From Chamaea fasciata (taxonomy: Eukaryota > Chordata > Aves > Passeriformes > Sylviidae), in contig JARCOQ010000016.1 in NCBI GenBank assembly GCA_029207755.1, forward strand, positions 8,356,501-8,420,500: a stretch of DNA of 64,000 nucleotides, read 5' to 3'. Made by a program: the position numbers and the translations under genes. Shown piece after piece: positions 47,872-59,003 of the stretch (its first letter is position 1; the number at the start of each line of letters is the position of its first letter). The notes under the pieces were generated by a model. That model was given only the letters and a program-made list of their open reading frames with translations. It did not search any database and had not been told where the DNA came from.

Positions 47872-49794
47872 GTAGGAGAGCAGGGAGGAGAGGCAGATCC
47901 ATCTTCCCTGTGCCTGAGGGATCCCTGGTGAGCTTCCTTCTGCAGTGTTCGTGGGGGCATCCCGGGTCACTGCCACTGAGCTCCAAGAGATTTGACTTTG
48001 CTGAAAACGTGGCTAATTCTGTAGCGTTGCCAGAGTCATCTGCTTATGGAAACCTCCTATCTGGGATGGAATAGAGGGTAGCATTACCTGTTAGCCTTCC
48101 CAAGGGAAAACAAAACAGCCAGACAGATGGGACCTCAGCGAAGTCCACCTCTGATCCATCCCATACTGTGTTTGCCTTTGCAATAGCTGTTTTCCCTTTT
48201 CTGTGCCCTAGATACTCCCCTCAGGGGTGCACACAAGGCTTTCCAAGCATCCCATAGCCCACCCACCAGTTGCTCCTGGCTGGGGATTTTGCCGTTACAC
48301 GGGCAAACACAGGGCACTCAGATGTACATCCCGGGCACATTCCCTCCAGTCAGAGTGGGATTTGCACCGGGATGACCTGTTATCTTGGGACACTTTGGTG
48401 GTTTCTGCTGTCACAAGATTCCTCAGCAAAGCCTGGAAATGAGTTTTGGAGGATCTGGCCAAGGAAACAGGGTGGTCTTTGGGAAAACCTTTCCTCCCCT
48501 TGTCCTAACAAAGCAGGTTATTCCCAGCCCTTCCCCTGGGAACATTCGTGCCTGGAGGAGATCATGGCACCTGCAGGGCAGCTTCTGTCTGCCCTCAGGG
48601 GTCCAGTGTCTTGTTCTGTGCAGGGGCAGCATTTTGACCTGCTCAAATCTACTTGACCAAACTGGCTGTGGATCAAAGTGGCCGTGCATGGCCACACGCT
48701 GCGCTCCTGCGGCAGCAAACCCAGTGTCGATGCCAAACCTTGCATCCTTATTTCTCACAGGAAAATTTTCCCTGAAGAAGTTGCACAGGCAGTGGAGCCA
48801 GCCCAGGGAGGGGGACATCTTGCCTTCCTTGCCCATGATCTCCCAGGAGGAGTAATTAATTCATTTCTGGAGTCTCCGAGCTGACAGTGCCTGCTTGGAG
48901 GAGTTCCATTTTCACTTGGCAGAGCTGGAAGAGTAACTAACTCCCACTTCCCTGGAGCAGAGGCGTCTGACCTCCCGTTGCCGGGAGCCTGGAAAAATCA
49001 GGGAATGGGGATAAAAGCTGGATGCTGAATCCACCATCAGATTGAAGTTGGCCACAGTGCCTTGATATGAGGAGGGGTGGCAAGGGGGGAAGCCTGCAGA
49101 GAGGCTGAGCAGAAGTGAGAAGTGACCCAAACTTGGACCTGGAAGTTGGAGAGGGTTTTTGGAAAGGTTGGAGGCTTTTGCCTACTCCAGTCTAATTGTT
49201 CTGGGGATTTCCCTTGTGTTTCCTGGGAGCCAGAGGGATTAAAGTCCTATTGTAGAAGGGAGTAACCTCACCAAACCCTGCTGGGGTGGAGGGAGTGGAG
49301 CCACTGCAGGAATTCTGCAGCCCCAGACTGCAGACAAACATCGCAGCATTTTCTTGGACAAACCCTCTGAATTTCATGTGCCCCCCATCCCCCCATTAAT
49401 GCCTGATTTTGGGGAGGTTCCTACATTGTCTATGAGGAGGGCAGAAGGAGAAGCCTGACTGCTGCCAAGCCCATCCCTCCTGAGCTGCCTGGGAGGCACC
49501 AACTCCTCCGTGGCAGCCTGACCAGCCCCACAGGGACCCCCCTGCACTGCCTGTTCCATGAGGCAGTGCTGAGCCACCCCTCCAATGCATGTGCCATGCA
49601 CCAAAGCCTCTCTGGCCTCGTGTAACCCCTCTCTTGCTCTGAGCTTCCTCGGGGCGGGGCACCCTAACCTTGAATCCCTACTGGGAGAAACACCAGGAGC
49701 TCCTGCTTCTAGAAAATGAGCTGGAGACACCTCCCAGCTCCAGCCACTGTGGGTGGGAGGGGGCACGTACTAACCTGTCCCGGGTGGATGTTCT

Positions 49795-50016
49795 TGCATG
49801 TTTTTGGTGTAAAGCATGAAATTTAACTTAACATAACTGAGTGTCACATCTGTGGGCTTTCCTTAATCAGCAACCAGAGTACAGCAAGGCAGGCCAAATT
49901 CCTAGGCTTAACGCTGTGCTTCTCTCGCCTTTTCCTGTCTGTGTATTTTTTTTTTAAAGATACATAATTTCTGTCGCCTTTTGCATGACGCTTTCTGTGA
50001 GTTTTCTTTTTGCATG
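49795..50016 (+). promoter_or_regulatory. Cluster of three RBFOX motifs upstream of giant exon
   Basis: TGCATG at 49795-49800, 49982-49987 and 50011-50016. By chance one copy is expected about every 4 kb. A further TGCATG lies at 54919-54924, downstream of the giant exon. A splicing role is inferred. Confidence 0.45.
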
Positions 50017-50145
50017 CTCCATTGCTTTGGTTTGAATCTCACAAAGGTTGGTTTCTTTCATTTTTACATTCTCATCACACCTTTTCCTTCCCTCCATTTG
50101 TTGGGCTTTTTATTTTGTCCTTTGTTGGTTTATTTTATTTTGCAG

Positions 50146-50169
50146 GTAGAGAAATTAGATCCTCCTTAG
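50146..50169 (+). CDS. MPRIP: Candidate alternative terminal exon in intron 15
   Basis: After a strong polypyrimidine acceptor (TTTATTTTATTTTGCAG) the frame joined to exon 15 reads VEKLDPP and a TAG stop. An ATTAAA lies at 50629-50634 in T-rich DNA. Use would give a protein ending after the first coiled-coil heptads, lacking the MYPT1-binding end. Only splice and poly(A) signals support it. Confidence 0.2.
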   Translation, partial: VEKLDPP

Positions 50170-50631
50170 CCCTAAGCTTTTGCATAACAGCATCTCTCTA
50201 ATGTGATGAGCAGCCACTCAGTCCTGTTTGGCAGGCACAAAAATGACATCGCCACCACGATGGCTGGCCAGTCGCCCTGTGTTTGGGTGGGATGTGATGT
50301 CATTTGCTGTCACCTCACTTTCTGTTGTTGCTTTTGGTTGGTAGGACTGTGTTACCTGAACTGTGCACTTTTTGTTTCACAACCAAACAAACAAACTTGC
50401 TAAACAAAAGCAGTTCCTTTCTCCTCCACCTTGTTCCATCTCCTCCTCATCCTAGGCATTTTTCTTTTGTCTGTCTGTCTCCGTTTTACTGCTGGTGTTT
50501 CTTTTTCATTGTTTTTTGGATTCTGTTTGAGTTTGGGTTTATTTTTTTTTTTCCATTTAGCCTGTTACTGTACAGCTGTTTTGATGTCGTGGTCAGTGTT
50601 TTCTGTTACTGGAAAGCAGTTGTCGCTCATT

Positions 50632-50646
50632 AAAAAAAAAAAAAAA
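50632..50646. repeat. Poly(A) run, 15 bases
   Basis: A tract preceded by CTCATT. It overlaps an ATTAAA signal. Confidence 0.85.
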
Positions 50647-50817
50647 GCTGGTTAAACAAACCAAATTGTGCCAAGAGCAAATCATCCTAATTGGAGCAAT
50701 GGGTAGCAGCCAAGTCGCTGCGAGGAGTTTTTCCATGGCCTGCCTGGCCAGAGGTGTGACACTCAGAAGGGAGAGCCAAGAGTGTTACTAATCTAGTATT
50801 TAATCAATTTTTTTAAG

Positions 50818-53800
50818 ACCGAGGTGGCCGCCTCGCCATCAGGTGCCTGGCAGAGGCTCCACAAAGTCAACCAAGACCTCCAAAGCGAGCTGGAAGCCCA
50901 ATGCCAGCGTCAAGAGGTGATCAATCAGCAGATTCAGTCGCTGAAGCGCAGCTACGCCGAGGCCAAGGACGTGATCCGGCACCACGAGGCCGAGATTCAG
51001 AGCCTGCAGGCGAGGCTCAGTAACGCGGCGGCCGAGCTCGCCATCAAGGAGCAGACCCTGGCCAAGCTCAAGAGCGACCTGAGGAGCGAGAAGGAGAAAG
51101 CCAAAGAGCAGCTGGAGGAGTGGCAGCACGGCGAGGCCACACTCAGCTCCCAGCTGAAGGCCAGCGAGCAGAAGCTGAAGAGCGCCGAGGCTCTGCTGCT
51201 AGAGAAGACCCAGGAGCTGCGGGACCTGGAGATGCAGCAGGCTCTGCAGCGGGACCACCAGAAGGAAGTGCAGCGGCTCCAGGACAGGATCGCGGACCTC
51301 AGCGGGCAGCTGAATGCCAGCGAGCAGGCACGGGTCCTCATGGAGGAGAAGCTGCAGAAGAACTATGAGGCTTTGCTGGAGAGCTGTGAGAGGGAGAAGC
51401 AGGTTTTGATACGGAGCCTGAAGGAGGTGGAGGAAAAAGCCAATGAGTACGAGAACCAGCTGCAGAACAGCGAACAGCAAATGGAGATTCTGCAGAAGGA
51501 GAAGTTGAGCGCCAAGTTCGAGGGCAGCGAGCTCGTCCACCAGCTGGAGGAGCAGCTGGCCATGAAGGAGGCCAGCATCCAAAAACTTGCCGAGCACATC
51601 AAGGAGCTCGAAAGAGAGAGGGATCAGATCAAGTGCCGGTTCCACGAGCTCATGAATCAGGTGGCTGAGTCAGATAACGAAGTTGCAAAATTACAAGCAA
51701 AGTTGAAAATGGAAGAGACCAACTACCACAATCTGGAGCAGTCGTTGGAGGAGGTGTCGGATCAGTTCCGGGGGGTGCAGGAGGTGCTGAAAGAGAAAGA
51801 AGAGGAGCTGAGACACGTTAAGGAAATGCACTTGAGAATTGTGGAGAAGAAAGATCAGGATCTCAGTGAGGCTTTGGTTAAAATGGTTGCTTTAGATAGC
51901 AGTTTAGAGGAGACTAAAGTAAAGCTAAAGGCCAAGGAGGAGGCTTTAAAGAAATTAGCAAGTGTGGGCACAGGTCCATGTGCTGAGGAGGCAGAAGACC
52001 TTGGCCCCCGTCTTGAGGCTGACGAAAGTCATCCATCTCAACTGGGGCAGGCTCTGCAAACTCAGGATGTCCTCCCAGCTCTGACTTATGCACTGAAGGA
52101 GGAGGAGGATGAGGTTCTTGAGACCACTCAGAGGCAAGTGGAGGAATTTGGCTCCCCATCTAAAGTTGTAGAGCTGCAGGACCAAGAGTTGGTTCAGAAA
52201 GCCATAGCAAAGCCTGATGTAGGAATCATGGGGGCCAAGAGGCAAAGGATCCGTTTTTCAAGCATCCAGTGTCAAAAATACATCCATCCAGATGGATCAG
52301 AGAAAAACTGGACAAGCAGTACCTCTTCAGACACAAGCCAGGACAGATCTCTGTCTGAAGAAAGCATGTCCTCAGAGCCAGCTCTGGGTTACCCCTCATC
52401 AGGGACGAGCGATTCTGAGACATATCTCTCCATCATCCATTCCCTGGAAACCAAACTGTATATTACAGAGGAAAAGCTCAAAGATGTGACGATGAAGCTT
52501 GAAAGCCAGCACGGCCATAACCAGGAGACGCTCATCGCCCTCCACCATCAGTGGGCCAGCACGGAGTCCCAGCTGCGGGAACAGCTTCAGACCAGCCTGT
52601 CCCAAGTCAATGCTTTGATCTCACAGCTGGAGAGCGAGAGGCAGGAAAAGTTCAAGCTCATAGAAAGTCACGTCAGCGAGCTGGGAGGTTTCCAGATGAA
52701 AAACGATCAAGCGCTGACTTGCTTAGAGAAGTGCAGGGAGCAGCTAAGATCCTTGCCCAAATCAGACAAGGAAAAAGAGGGTGATTTGTTCCTTGTTACT
52801 CTGTCCAGCATGGAAACAACTTTATCAAATGCAATCCAAGCCTTGAGTGGGGCACCAGTCCCATCAGAGTATCAGGAGAGTGAAATCCTCACCACGGAGA
52901 GCCCTGCTCCAGAAGGAGGGGATATGGGAGAAGAGGAGCACGTCTCCAAGGAGCAGCAAGCAGATGTGTTTGACACTGGCCAGCTGAGGTGGCTTTCTGA
53001 GAGGGTGGCATTTGAGGCCTCTCTCATCAACCAAATAGCAGAGTCTTTGAAAAATGCAAGCTCTGAGATAGCCCAGCTTCTGAGAGAGATCCAGGGAACG
53101 GCTGAGGTGGTTTTGTTGGAGCCAGCAAGTGTTTCTCATACAGCCAATGATTTGGCCAGTGTCCTGTCTAAAAAGCTGCTGCTGGAAGGGGAGTTCTGGA
53201 GCCAGGTGAAGGAGCTGAGAGCACACTTGAGCACCAGAGAAGGTGAAGCTGAGGGTAAAAAAGAAACAAGTTTGGGCTTTTCCCCATGTGTTCTCAGTGC
53301 TGTAGCAGATGCTACATTGATCAAAGCAGAACTTGGGTTTGTTGCAGAAAAAATGAGAGAATCTTTTCATCAGAGGTTAAAAAAAATTGAAGAAGAGCTC
53401 CATAATACCAAAACCGCTCTCCAGCAGCACAAATGCATGTTGGAGGAGATCATCAAAGCGTACAGGACTCCTGAGTTTGACAGAGTTATGCACCAGATTT
53501 CTGAAGCACTTGAAATACAGAAAGATGCTTCGGAAAGAACCCAGATCTCTTGGGATGGGAGCCGTCTCCAAATGGTGCCGTGCCAGGAATTAGCCAAGGT
53601 GGAGGAGACTGGCAGCACACCAGACTGTAGTAGTGAAGCTCTTGTTTCCATTCAGGAAGATCTTGCCCAGCAACTAAAGGACAAATCCAATGTTCTGAAG
53701 GAGATATCTGTTGCCTTACTCTCTCTGCCTCCCGAGGAGGCCATGAGAGACTGTCAGAAGCTCCTGAAGATATCCCAGAGTCTTTCCTACCATTCGTGCA

Positions 53801-54681
53801 TGGGAGACCTGGAGCGATATTCGTCTTTGTTAGTCCACGATGCCATTGTTCAGGCTCAGGTTTGTTACGCCGCTTGCAAAGTCCGGCTGGAGTACGAGAG
53901 GGAGATGAAGTCCTACAAGGAGTCCTTGCAGAGCATGGATGCTCTGTGCCAGGAGCGCGTGAAGACGGTGTCTCTCCTGCGGGACGAGTACGAGGAGCTG
54001 CTCAGGAAGCAGCAGGGCGAGTACAGCGAGGTGATCGCCGTGCTGGAGAGGGAGAACGCTGACCTCAAGGCAAAGGTGTCCCAGCTGGACAACCAGCGGA
54101 GGCTCTTGGAGGAGGAAGGCCATGAACACAGCAAGAGCCTGAGTGAGCTGCAGGGGCGGTATGAGGAGGAGATCCGAAACGTGATCGAGCAGCTCAACAG
54201 GACAGAGGATGCCCTGAAGGCCGAGAGGGTGGAGGGGCTCAACCAGCTGGATGCCGTTGTCCGAGACAAGCAGAACATGGAGCAGTGCCACCTGGAGCAG
54301 ATGCAAACGCTGGAGGAAAAGTTCCAGGCCAAGATCAAGGAGCTGCAGGTCATCCACGGCGAGGAGCTGCAGGCGCTGCAGGAGCACTACAGCCAGAACC
54401 TGCAGCGCCTGCAAGAGACGCTTGACGAGTACCAGAGGCAGCACCCAGAGGCATCCCCTGCGGTGGCCCCGGGCGCTGGGGACACCTGGGTGGCCAGCGA
54501 GGCGGGTGGCACCGGGCAGGACCCCGGCAGCGACCCGGACTCCATGCACGGCCTGAGGGAACGCATCCAGGAGCTAGAGGCCCAGATGAACGTCATGAGG
54601 GATGAGCTGGAGAACAAACATCTGGAGGGGAATGCTTCCACTTTGAGGGAAAAATACCAGAAAGACTTTGAAAACCTAAAG
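50818..54681 (+). CDS. MPRIP: MPRIP exon 16: giant in-frame cassette, 1,288 codons
   Basis: A 3,864-base open stretch, phase 0 at both ends, between ...TTTTTTTAAG and AAG|GTCTTG, so it can be included or skipped in frame. Residues about 15-385 form a long Glu/Lys/Leu coiled coil. About 385-500 are acidic and divergent. About 500-540 are Ser-rich (TSSDTSQDRSLSEESMSSEP), leading into SETYLSIIHSLETKLYITEE and more coiled coil to about 645. About 650-845 are mixed, and about 845-885 are a short coiled coil. About 1020-1205 are a second long coiled coil, then a Gly/Asp linker and a final LRERIQELEAQMNVMRDELE helix ending DFENLK. I recall long human isoforms of about 2,400-2,500 residues with such an exon. 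The related PH/coiled-coil protein TRIOBP also has giant-exon isoforms. The GTCTTG donor and T-run acceptor are weak, as expected for regulated use. Confidence 0.92.
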
Positions 54682-55474
54682 GTCTTGATATGTTTAACAC
54701 TTTCTGCTTTCTGCTGCTGAGCGTGCGGGAGGGTGCGTGCAGTCCTGGGGTTCACTTGCTGGACCAAGGGACATCCCCTAAAAGAGCCAGCGTGCTGAAA
54801 CAAGCCCCAGAGTATTAGCCAGGTCTCTGTAAAGCATGGTGCTTCTTTTTTCTCCATGCTGGGGTATTCTAAATGCATTGCTGAGGGCTTGGGAGGGTGG
54901 ATTTCTGGAGGTGGTCGTTGCATGGAGAGGGAGAGAGAGAGTTTCAAAGTAGCTTGATAACATCACACTCTCCTTCAACACGAAGACCTCAGTCTTTCTC
55001 CTTGTACCCAACGCATATATTTTGTTTGTGACTTCCCTTTAAAAGCATTCCTCAGTTCTGTCTTTCCCAGTCTGATCAAATCTCTAGTCTGTCTCTGCTG
55101 CCTTCAAAAATGCAGGATGAAATGGAAACTTTTCTGCTTTCAAAATGTATGTTCCTAGGGAAAGTAGCTGCAGACAGATGCCAAATTCTGTAGCAAAGCA
55201 GAGCTCCTCTGCTGGAGGCTGCAAGGCCCATGCTGGTGTTGGACACAGTAATTCTGTACACAACAATGAGTGCACAGTTACGGAACACCCAGGTGAGGTG
55301 CAGAGAAACCCACTGGCAATGAAATGCCACCGTTCAAATTGCCCCACCAGTCAGACTGGCTGTAAAACTGGTTTGAGGATCATCCAGCATCTAAAAAAAA
55401 AATTGATTTAGTAGTTTGCTTTTCCTAGGAGAGCATTGCCAGTTTGAAATTGAGTTTAGGGTTGTAGAAGGAGG

Positions 55475-55707
55475 GTAGATTTAGACTAGTTATCAGGAAA
55501 AAATTCTTTCCTGTGAGGGTGGTGAGGCCCTGCCACAGGTGACCCCAAGAAGCTGTGGCTGACCTATCCGTGGAAGTGTCCAAGGCCAGGTTCAAGGCTT
55601 GGAGGAGCCTGGGATAGTGGAAGGTGTCCCTGTCCGTGGCAAGGGATGGAACAGAATGGACTTTAGGGTCCCTTCCAACCCAAACCATACCATTCTGTGA
55701 TTCTACG
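55475..55707 (+). repeat. CR1 LINE 3' end
   Basis: TAGATTTAGACTAGTTATCAG, CCTGTGAGGGTGGTGAGGCC and CCTTCCAACCCAAACCATAC with a CATTCTGTGATTCTACG tail. Sense orientation. Confidence 0.92.
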
Positions 55708-55826
55708 AGACACTGATTTGTATGTGTGGATTTACGGCAATGCATTTACAATACATGAAATAATGAATCTGCAGCCAGACCTATGACAGAGCATGCACCT
55801 TTTTCTTCCAAAATTGGAGGTGTTTC

Positions 55827-55880
55827 AGGAGTTGGATGATTCTTGTGGATCCCTTCCAACTCAGCATATTCTATGATTCT
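55827..55880 (+). repeat. CR1 3' terminal stub
   Basis: GGAGTTGGATGATTCTTGTG, then ATCCCTTCCAACTCAGCATA and TTCTATGATTCT. Confidence 0.85.
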
Positions 55881-55959
55881 GGGTGTAATGAAGAATCCTG
55901 CCGAGCTGCTCTGTGCCACAGCCAAGTCCAGGCAGGTTCTGGCACTGAGTTAGGAATTT

Positions 55960-55981
55960 AAAAAAACAAACAAACAAACAA
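55960..55981. repeat. (AAAC)n microsatellite
   Basis: Seven A then four CAAA-type units. Confidence 0.9.
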
Positions 55982-56284
55982 GGCTGGGAAAGTGAAGAAT
56001 GCCTTGGGATTAAAAATTAAATGGGAGGGAAAAAACCACCAAAGCTGAAAATTGGGAGCAAGGATTAGGAGTAGGTAACAAAGTATTAGCCAAGAAAGTG
56101 ATGCTGAGAGGTGTATGTTAGTGAAGGCCAGTGGTGTTGGACTGTCCTGAGCGCTTCCGCCACTGGGAGAGTGAATTTGTTCCCATAAAATTTCCCATGG
56201 GGTCCCAGAGGTCCCTAGGTGACAGCTCTCACTTTCCACGGAAAACACTGGTGTTAATCAAGGGGAGCTCCCTTGAAATCAGAG

Positions 56285-56290
56285 AATAAA
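56285..56290 (+). terminator. Candidate poly(A) signal after giant exon read-through
   Basis: AATAAA followed within about 20 bases by a GT-containing stretch (CCTGTGTCGTT). It is the only AATAAA I see between the exon-16 stop and exon 17. It would end a transcript in which the weak exon-16 donor is not used. Confidence 0.25.
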
Positions 56291-57073
56291 GCCAGCCTGT
56301 GTCGTTAAGGGGAAAATCCCTTTACAATGCTTGGCATCAGGTTTGTCCCAAGCTGCCTGATGGGGCTCAGCACCTTGTCCCCAGTGTGTGCCCCTTCTTC
56401 CCTCGTGGCTTGGGCCTGCCTGTGGCTTTGCTGGTCCTGTCCGTGTCCCTCAGCCATGTGTCCATCCAGGATCCTGATATGCTTGGGCCGGCAGCTGAGC
56501 TGGCAACAGGCGTTTGCATTTGTCTGCTGCAAGGGCAGGAGTGGGGGCTGTGCCAGGGGCAGAAGGACCAGGCCGGAATTCAGGACCTTGCCCCTGGTGA
56601 ATCTCAACTCCCCAAATTGCTCCTCCTGTGTCCTGGCCCGAGTTCTTTCCTAGTAATTCAATTAGCAAGTAATTTTCCCAGCAGCATTTGTAGCAATACT
56701 CGGTTGGGAGTTAAGATCCTGTTGCTGTCACGTCATCTTCCTTCCACCCAGAGGCTGAAAAAAACAGGCATTGAAAAGAGCAGAAAGGGCACAGAAGGGG
56801 TTTTTGTGGTGGTTTTTTTTGACATCTATTTGCATTCCCCAACTGGGTCTGCCCCTGTGCATCCCTTTCTCTGGAGCTGTCAGGGGTAGAGCGACGTGCA
56901 GGACAAGCCCTGACCTTTGCGAGGTCCATCCTGCCCCATGGCTGGGGAAGCAGATCCCTGCAGGACCTGGGGAGCTGAGCTGCCTGCTGACCTGTGGCTC
57001 CTGCTGGGCTGCCCATCGCCGTGGCGCCAGCCCTGTGCTCCTGGGCCAACCCTTTCCCCTCCTCCCTTTGCAG

Positions 57074-57221
57074 GCAACATGTGAGAGGGGCTTTGCAGCC
57101 ATGGAGGAGACGCACCAGAAGAAGATCGAGGACCTGCAGCGGCAGCACCAGCGGGAGCTGGAGAAGCTGCGGGAAGAGAAGGATCGCCTGCTGGCAGAGG
57201 AAACGGCTGCCACCATCTCAG
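57074..57221 (+). CDS. MPRIP: MPRIP exon 17: C-terminal coiled coil, first part
   Basis: Forty-nine codons plus one base: ATCERGFAAMEETHQKKIED then LQRQHQRELEKLREEKDRLL and AEETAATIS. A highly charged coiled coil, identical to human as recalled. It lies in the RhoA-binding region. Phase 0 at its start lets it follow either exon 15 or the giant exon 16. Confidence 0.96.
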
Positions 57222-57803
57222 GTACCAGCTCTGTGGTGATGGGGACATGGGGGTGGTGTTGTCTGCACTGAAGAGCAGAGCAGGGATGGGATGAAGGCTG
57301 TGTGGGCTGCACAGAGAGATGGGAACAGGTTTGTGGGAAAGATGTTTTAGATTGAGGTCCATCTCCTGGTCACCTGGGTTTGGTGCCCATCTCCTGGTCC
57401 TTCTCTGGGCTTGGTACCTCTGGCTGTTACACAGTCTGATCTTTTTTCCATTCCAACTCAGAAGGGCATTAGTCATTCCTGTGGTTAAATTATTGCCAAT
57501 TCCATACTTATTTCATTCTTCAGTGCCCCAGGGAATGTTAAAACACTGGAGTTCAGGGGCTCTGCATTGGGAGTCCCACAGTCCAGGAAACAATGTGTGA
57601 AGTGGACAATCATTTGGACTCTGTTAAAAAGCAGGATTTGCAGAAGCCCTTTTGCAGCTGGGGCACAGACTGAAGGGGCCATGAAGCAGTGGGAGATTTG
57701 CAGGGTTGACTTGGGTTTTGTTCCTTTAAAAAATGAGCAAAAACGCAAAAACCCAGCCATGGGTGGAGGGTGCTGGGTGCTAACACTGTGCTGCCCCTCC
57801 CAG
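57222..57803 (+). other. MPRIP: Intron 17
   Basis: 582 bases, no special feature noticed. Confidence 0.85.
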
Positions 57804-57921
57804 CCATTGAAGCCATGAAGAACGCACACCGGGAGGAGCTGGAGCGGGAGCTGGAGAAGTCCCAGCGTTCCCAGATCAGCAGTGTCAACGCCGACATCGA
57901 GGCCCTCCGAAGGCAGTACCT
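57804..57921 (+). CDS. MPRIP: MPRIP exon 18: coiled coil
   Basis: Completes an Ala codon and encodes IEAMKNAHREELERELEKSQ then RSQISSVNADIEALRRQY, with the split Leu finished by exon 19. It continues the heptad register of exon 17 and nearly matches human. The donor is CCT|GTAAGA. Confidence 0.95.
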
Positions 57922-58843
57922 GTAAGACCATCACTGTCCTCTGTTGCCATCTTGCAGGGAGATTATGTGTGGGAGACTCTTCTCTCCCATTTGATTCTGG
58001 CAGGGAGTTCAGGGTTACTTCAGGGACCTCTTCCCTCGGTCTCAACCCCGCTGCATCCATCAGAGCTTCCTGGTTGCCCATAATCTTTTAGGCTCTAGGT
58101 CAAAATACCCAAAATAGCTGCTTTGTGGTCCCCAGAAGTAGCAGATAAGCAGCCGGTGCTGCTTTTCACACAGTTGCAGCAGCAGGGTGGTTCAAAAGGT
58201 GAGGAGGAAGCTCTGAGCTTTCCATGGCAAAGCTGTCCTCGCGTGGGAGCTGAGCAGGGCTGCCTGTCAGCTTTATCAACCTTGGTACTTCTATATCAGT
58301 TGCAGAGGTGTGCAAGTACACCTGGTCCTGGGTGCCCAGGGCAACTTAGAATCCTGGAATGGTGTGGATTGGAAGGGACCTTAAAGCTCATGTCCTTCCA
58401 GCCCCTTGCCATGGGCAGGGCCACCTTCCACTATCGCAGGTTGCCCCAAGCCCCGTCCAACCTGGCCTTGGACACTTTTAGAGATGAGGCAGCCCCACCT
58501 TCTCTGGGCAACTTGTTCCAGGGCTTCACCACCCTCACAGGGAAGAATTTCTCATAGGTAGATTTTGATAGATCTCAGCTCAGTTTTTGGAAATCTGAGA
58601 AAGTTCTGCCACTTAATCTCTGAGAGAGCAACCTCCTGTCCCCTTTGGTGCCCAAGCGTGGCTCTGCCAAGAGAGGGAAGAGTTGACTTGTGCTGGGCTT
58701 GAGTTTTTTTTCCCCAGAGGAAATACGCAATCCTCATCCTTGGTGCTTAGCTCCCTGCTGGGTTGTCCTGGGATGCTGAAGGAAGAATGGGCATGGCGAT
58801 ATGTGTGTGTGGAGAGGGCACTACCCCCAGGTGTGTTCCGCAG
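57922..58843 (+). other. MPRIP: Intron 18
   Basis: 922 bases, of which about 205 are an antisense CR1 (58348-58555) inserted about 290 bases before exon 19. Otherwise featureless. Confidence 0.85.
58348..58555 (-). repeat. CR1 LINE 3' end, antisense
   Basis: GTGGATTGGAAGGGACCTTA, CCTTGCCATGGGCAGGGCCA and ACCACCCTCACAGGGAAGAA are reverse-complement CR1 blocks. Confidence 0.92.
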
Positions 58844-59003
58844 GGAGGAGCTGCAGTCGGTGCAGCGGGAGCTGGAGGTGCTTTCGGAGCAGTATTCCCA
58901 GAAGTGTTTGGAGAACGCCCACCTGGCGCAGGCGCTGGAGGCTGAGAGGCAGGCCCTCCGCCAGTGCCAGCGGGAGAACCAGGAGCTCAACGCCCACAAC
59001 CAG
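58844..59003 (+). CDS. MPRIP: MPRIP exon 19: coiled coil, MYPT1-binding part
   Basis: Finishes Leu and encodes 53 codons: EELQSVQRELEVLSEQYSQK, then CLENAHLAQALEAERQALRQ, then CQRENQELNAHNQ. In short-form numbering this is about residues 811-863. The reported MYPT1 (PPP1R12A) binding segment of human MPRIP is about 824-879, so most of it lies here. The acceptor is TGTTCCGCAG and the donor CAG|GTGAGG. Confidence 0.96.

Larger units (their letters stand above)
47872..50817 (+). other. MPRIP: Intron 15
   Basis: 2.9 kb ahead of the giant exon. The last 1.1 kb is T-rich and contains three TGCATG motifs, a candidate short terminal exon with stop (50146), and ATTAAA followed by 14 more A (50629-50646). 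A branch-point-like TACTAAT (50786-50792) sits 27 bases before the weak, T-rich acceptor ending at 50817. No CR1 was noticed. Confidence 0.8.
54682..57073 (+). other. MPRIP: Intron 16
   Basis: The exon-16 frame reads 12 codons into it to a stop at 54718-54720. It contains TGCATG (54919-54924), two CR1 3' ends (55475-55707, 55827-55880), an (AAAC)n array (55960-55981) and an AATAAA (56285-56290) that could serve a read-through transcript. The acceptor CCTCCCTTTGCAG ends at 57073. Confidence 0.85.

Noticed and set aside
53830..54549. 239-aa open frame on the - strand under the giant exon
   Set aside because: A Leu/Val-rich mirror of Glu/Lys/Gln-rich coiled-coil codons, a known shadow effect.
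50824..54720. Giant exon as an independent single-exon gene
   Set aside because: It has no ATG at its start, the acceptor at 50817 and donor at 54681 keep MPRIP frame on both sides, and its last residues lead directly into conserved exon 17.
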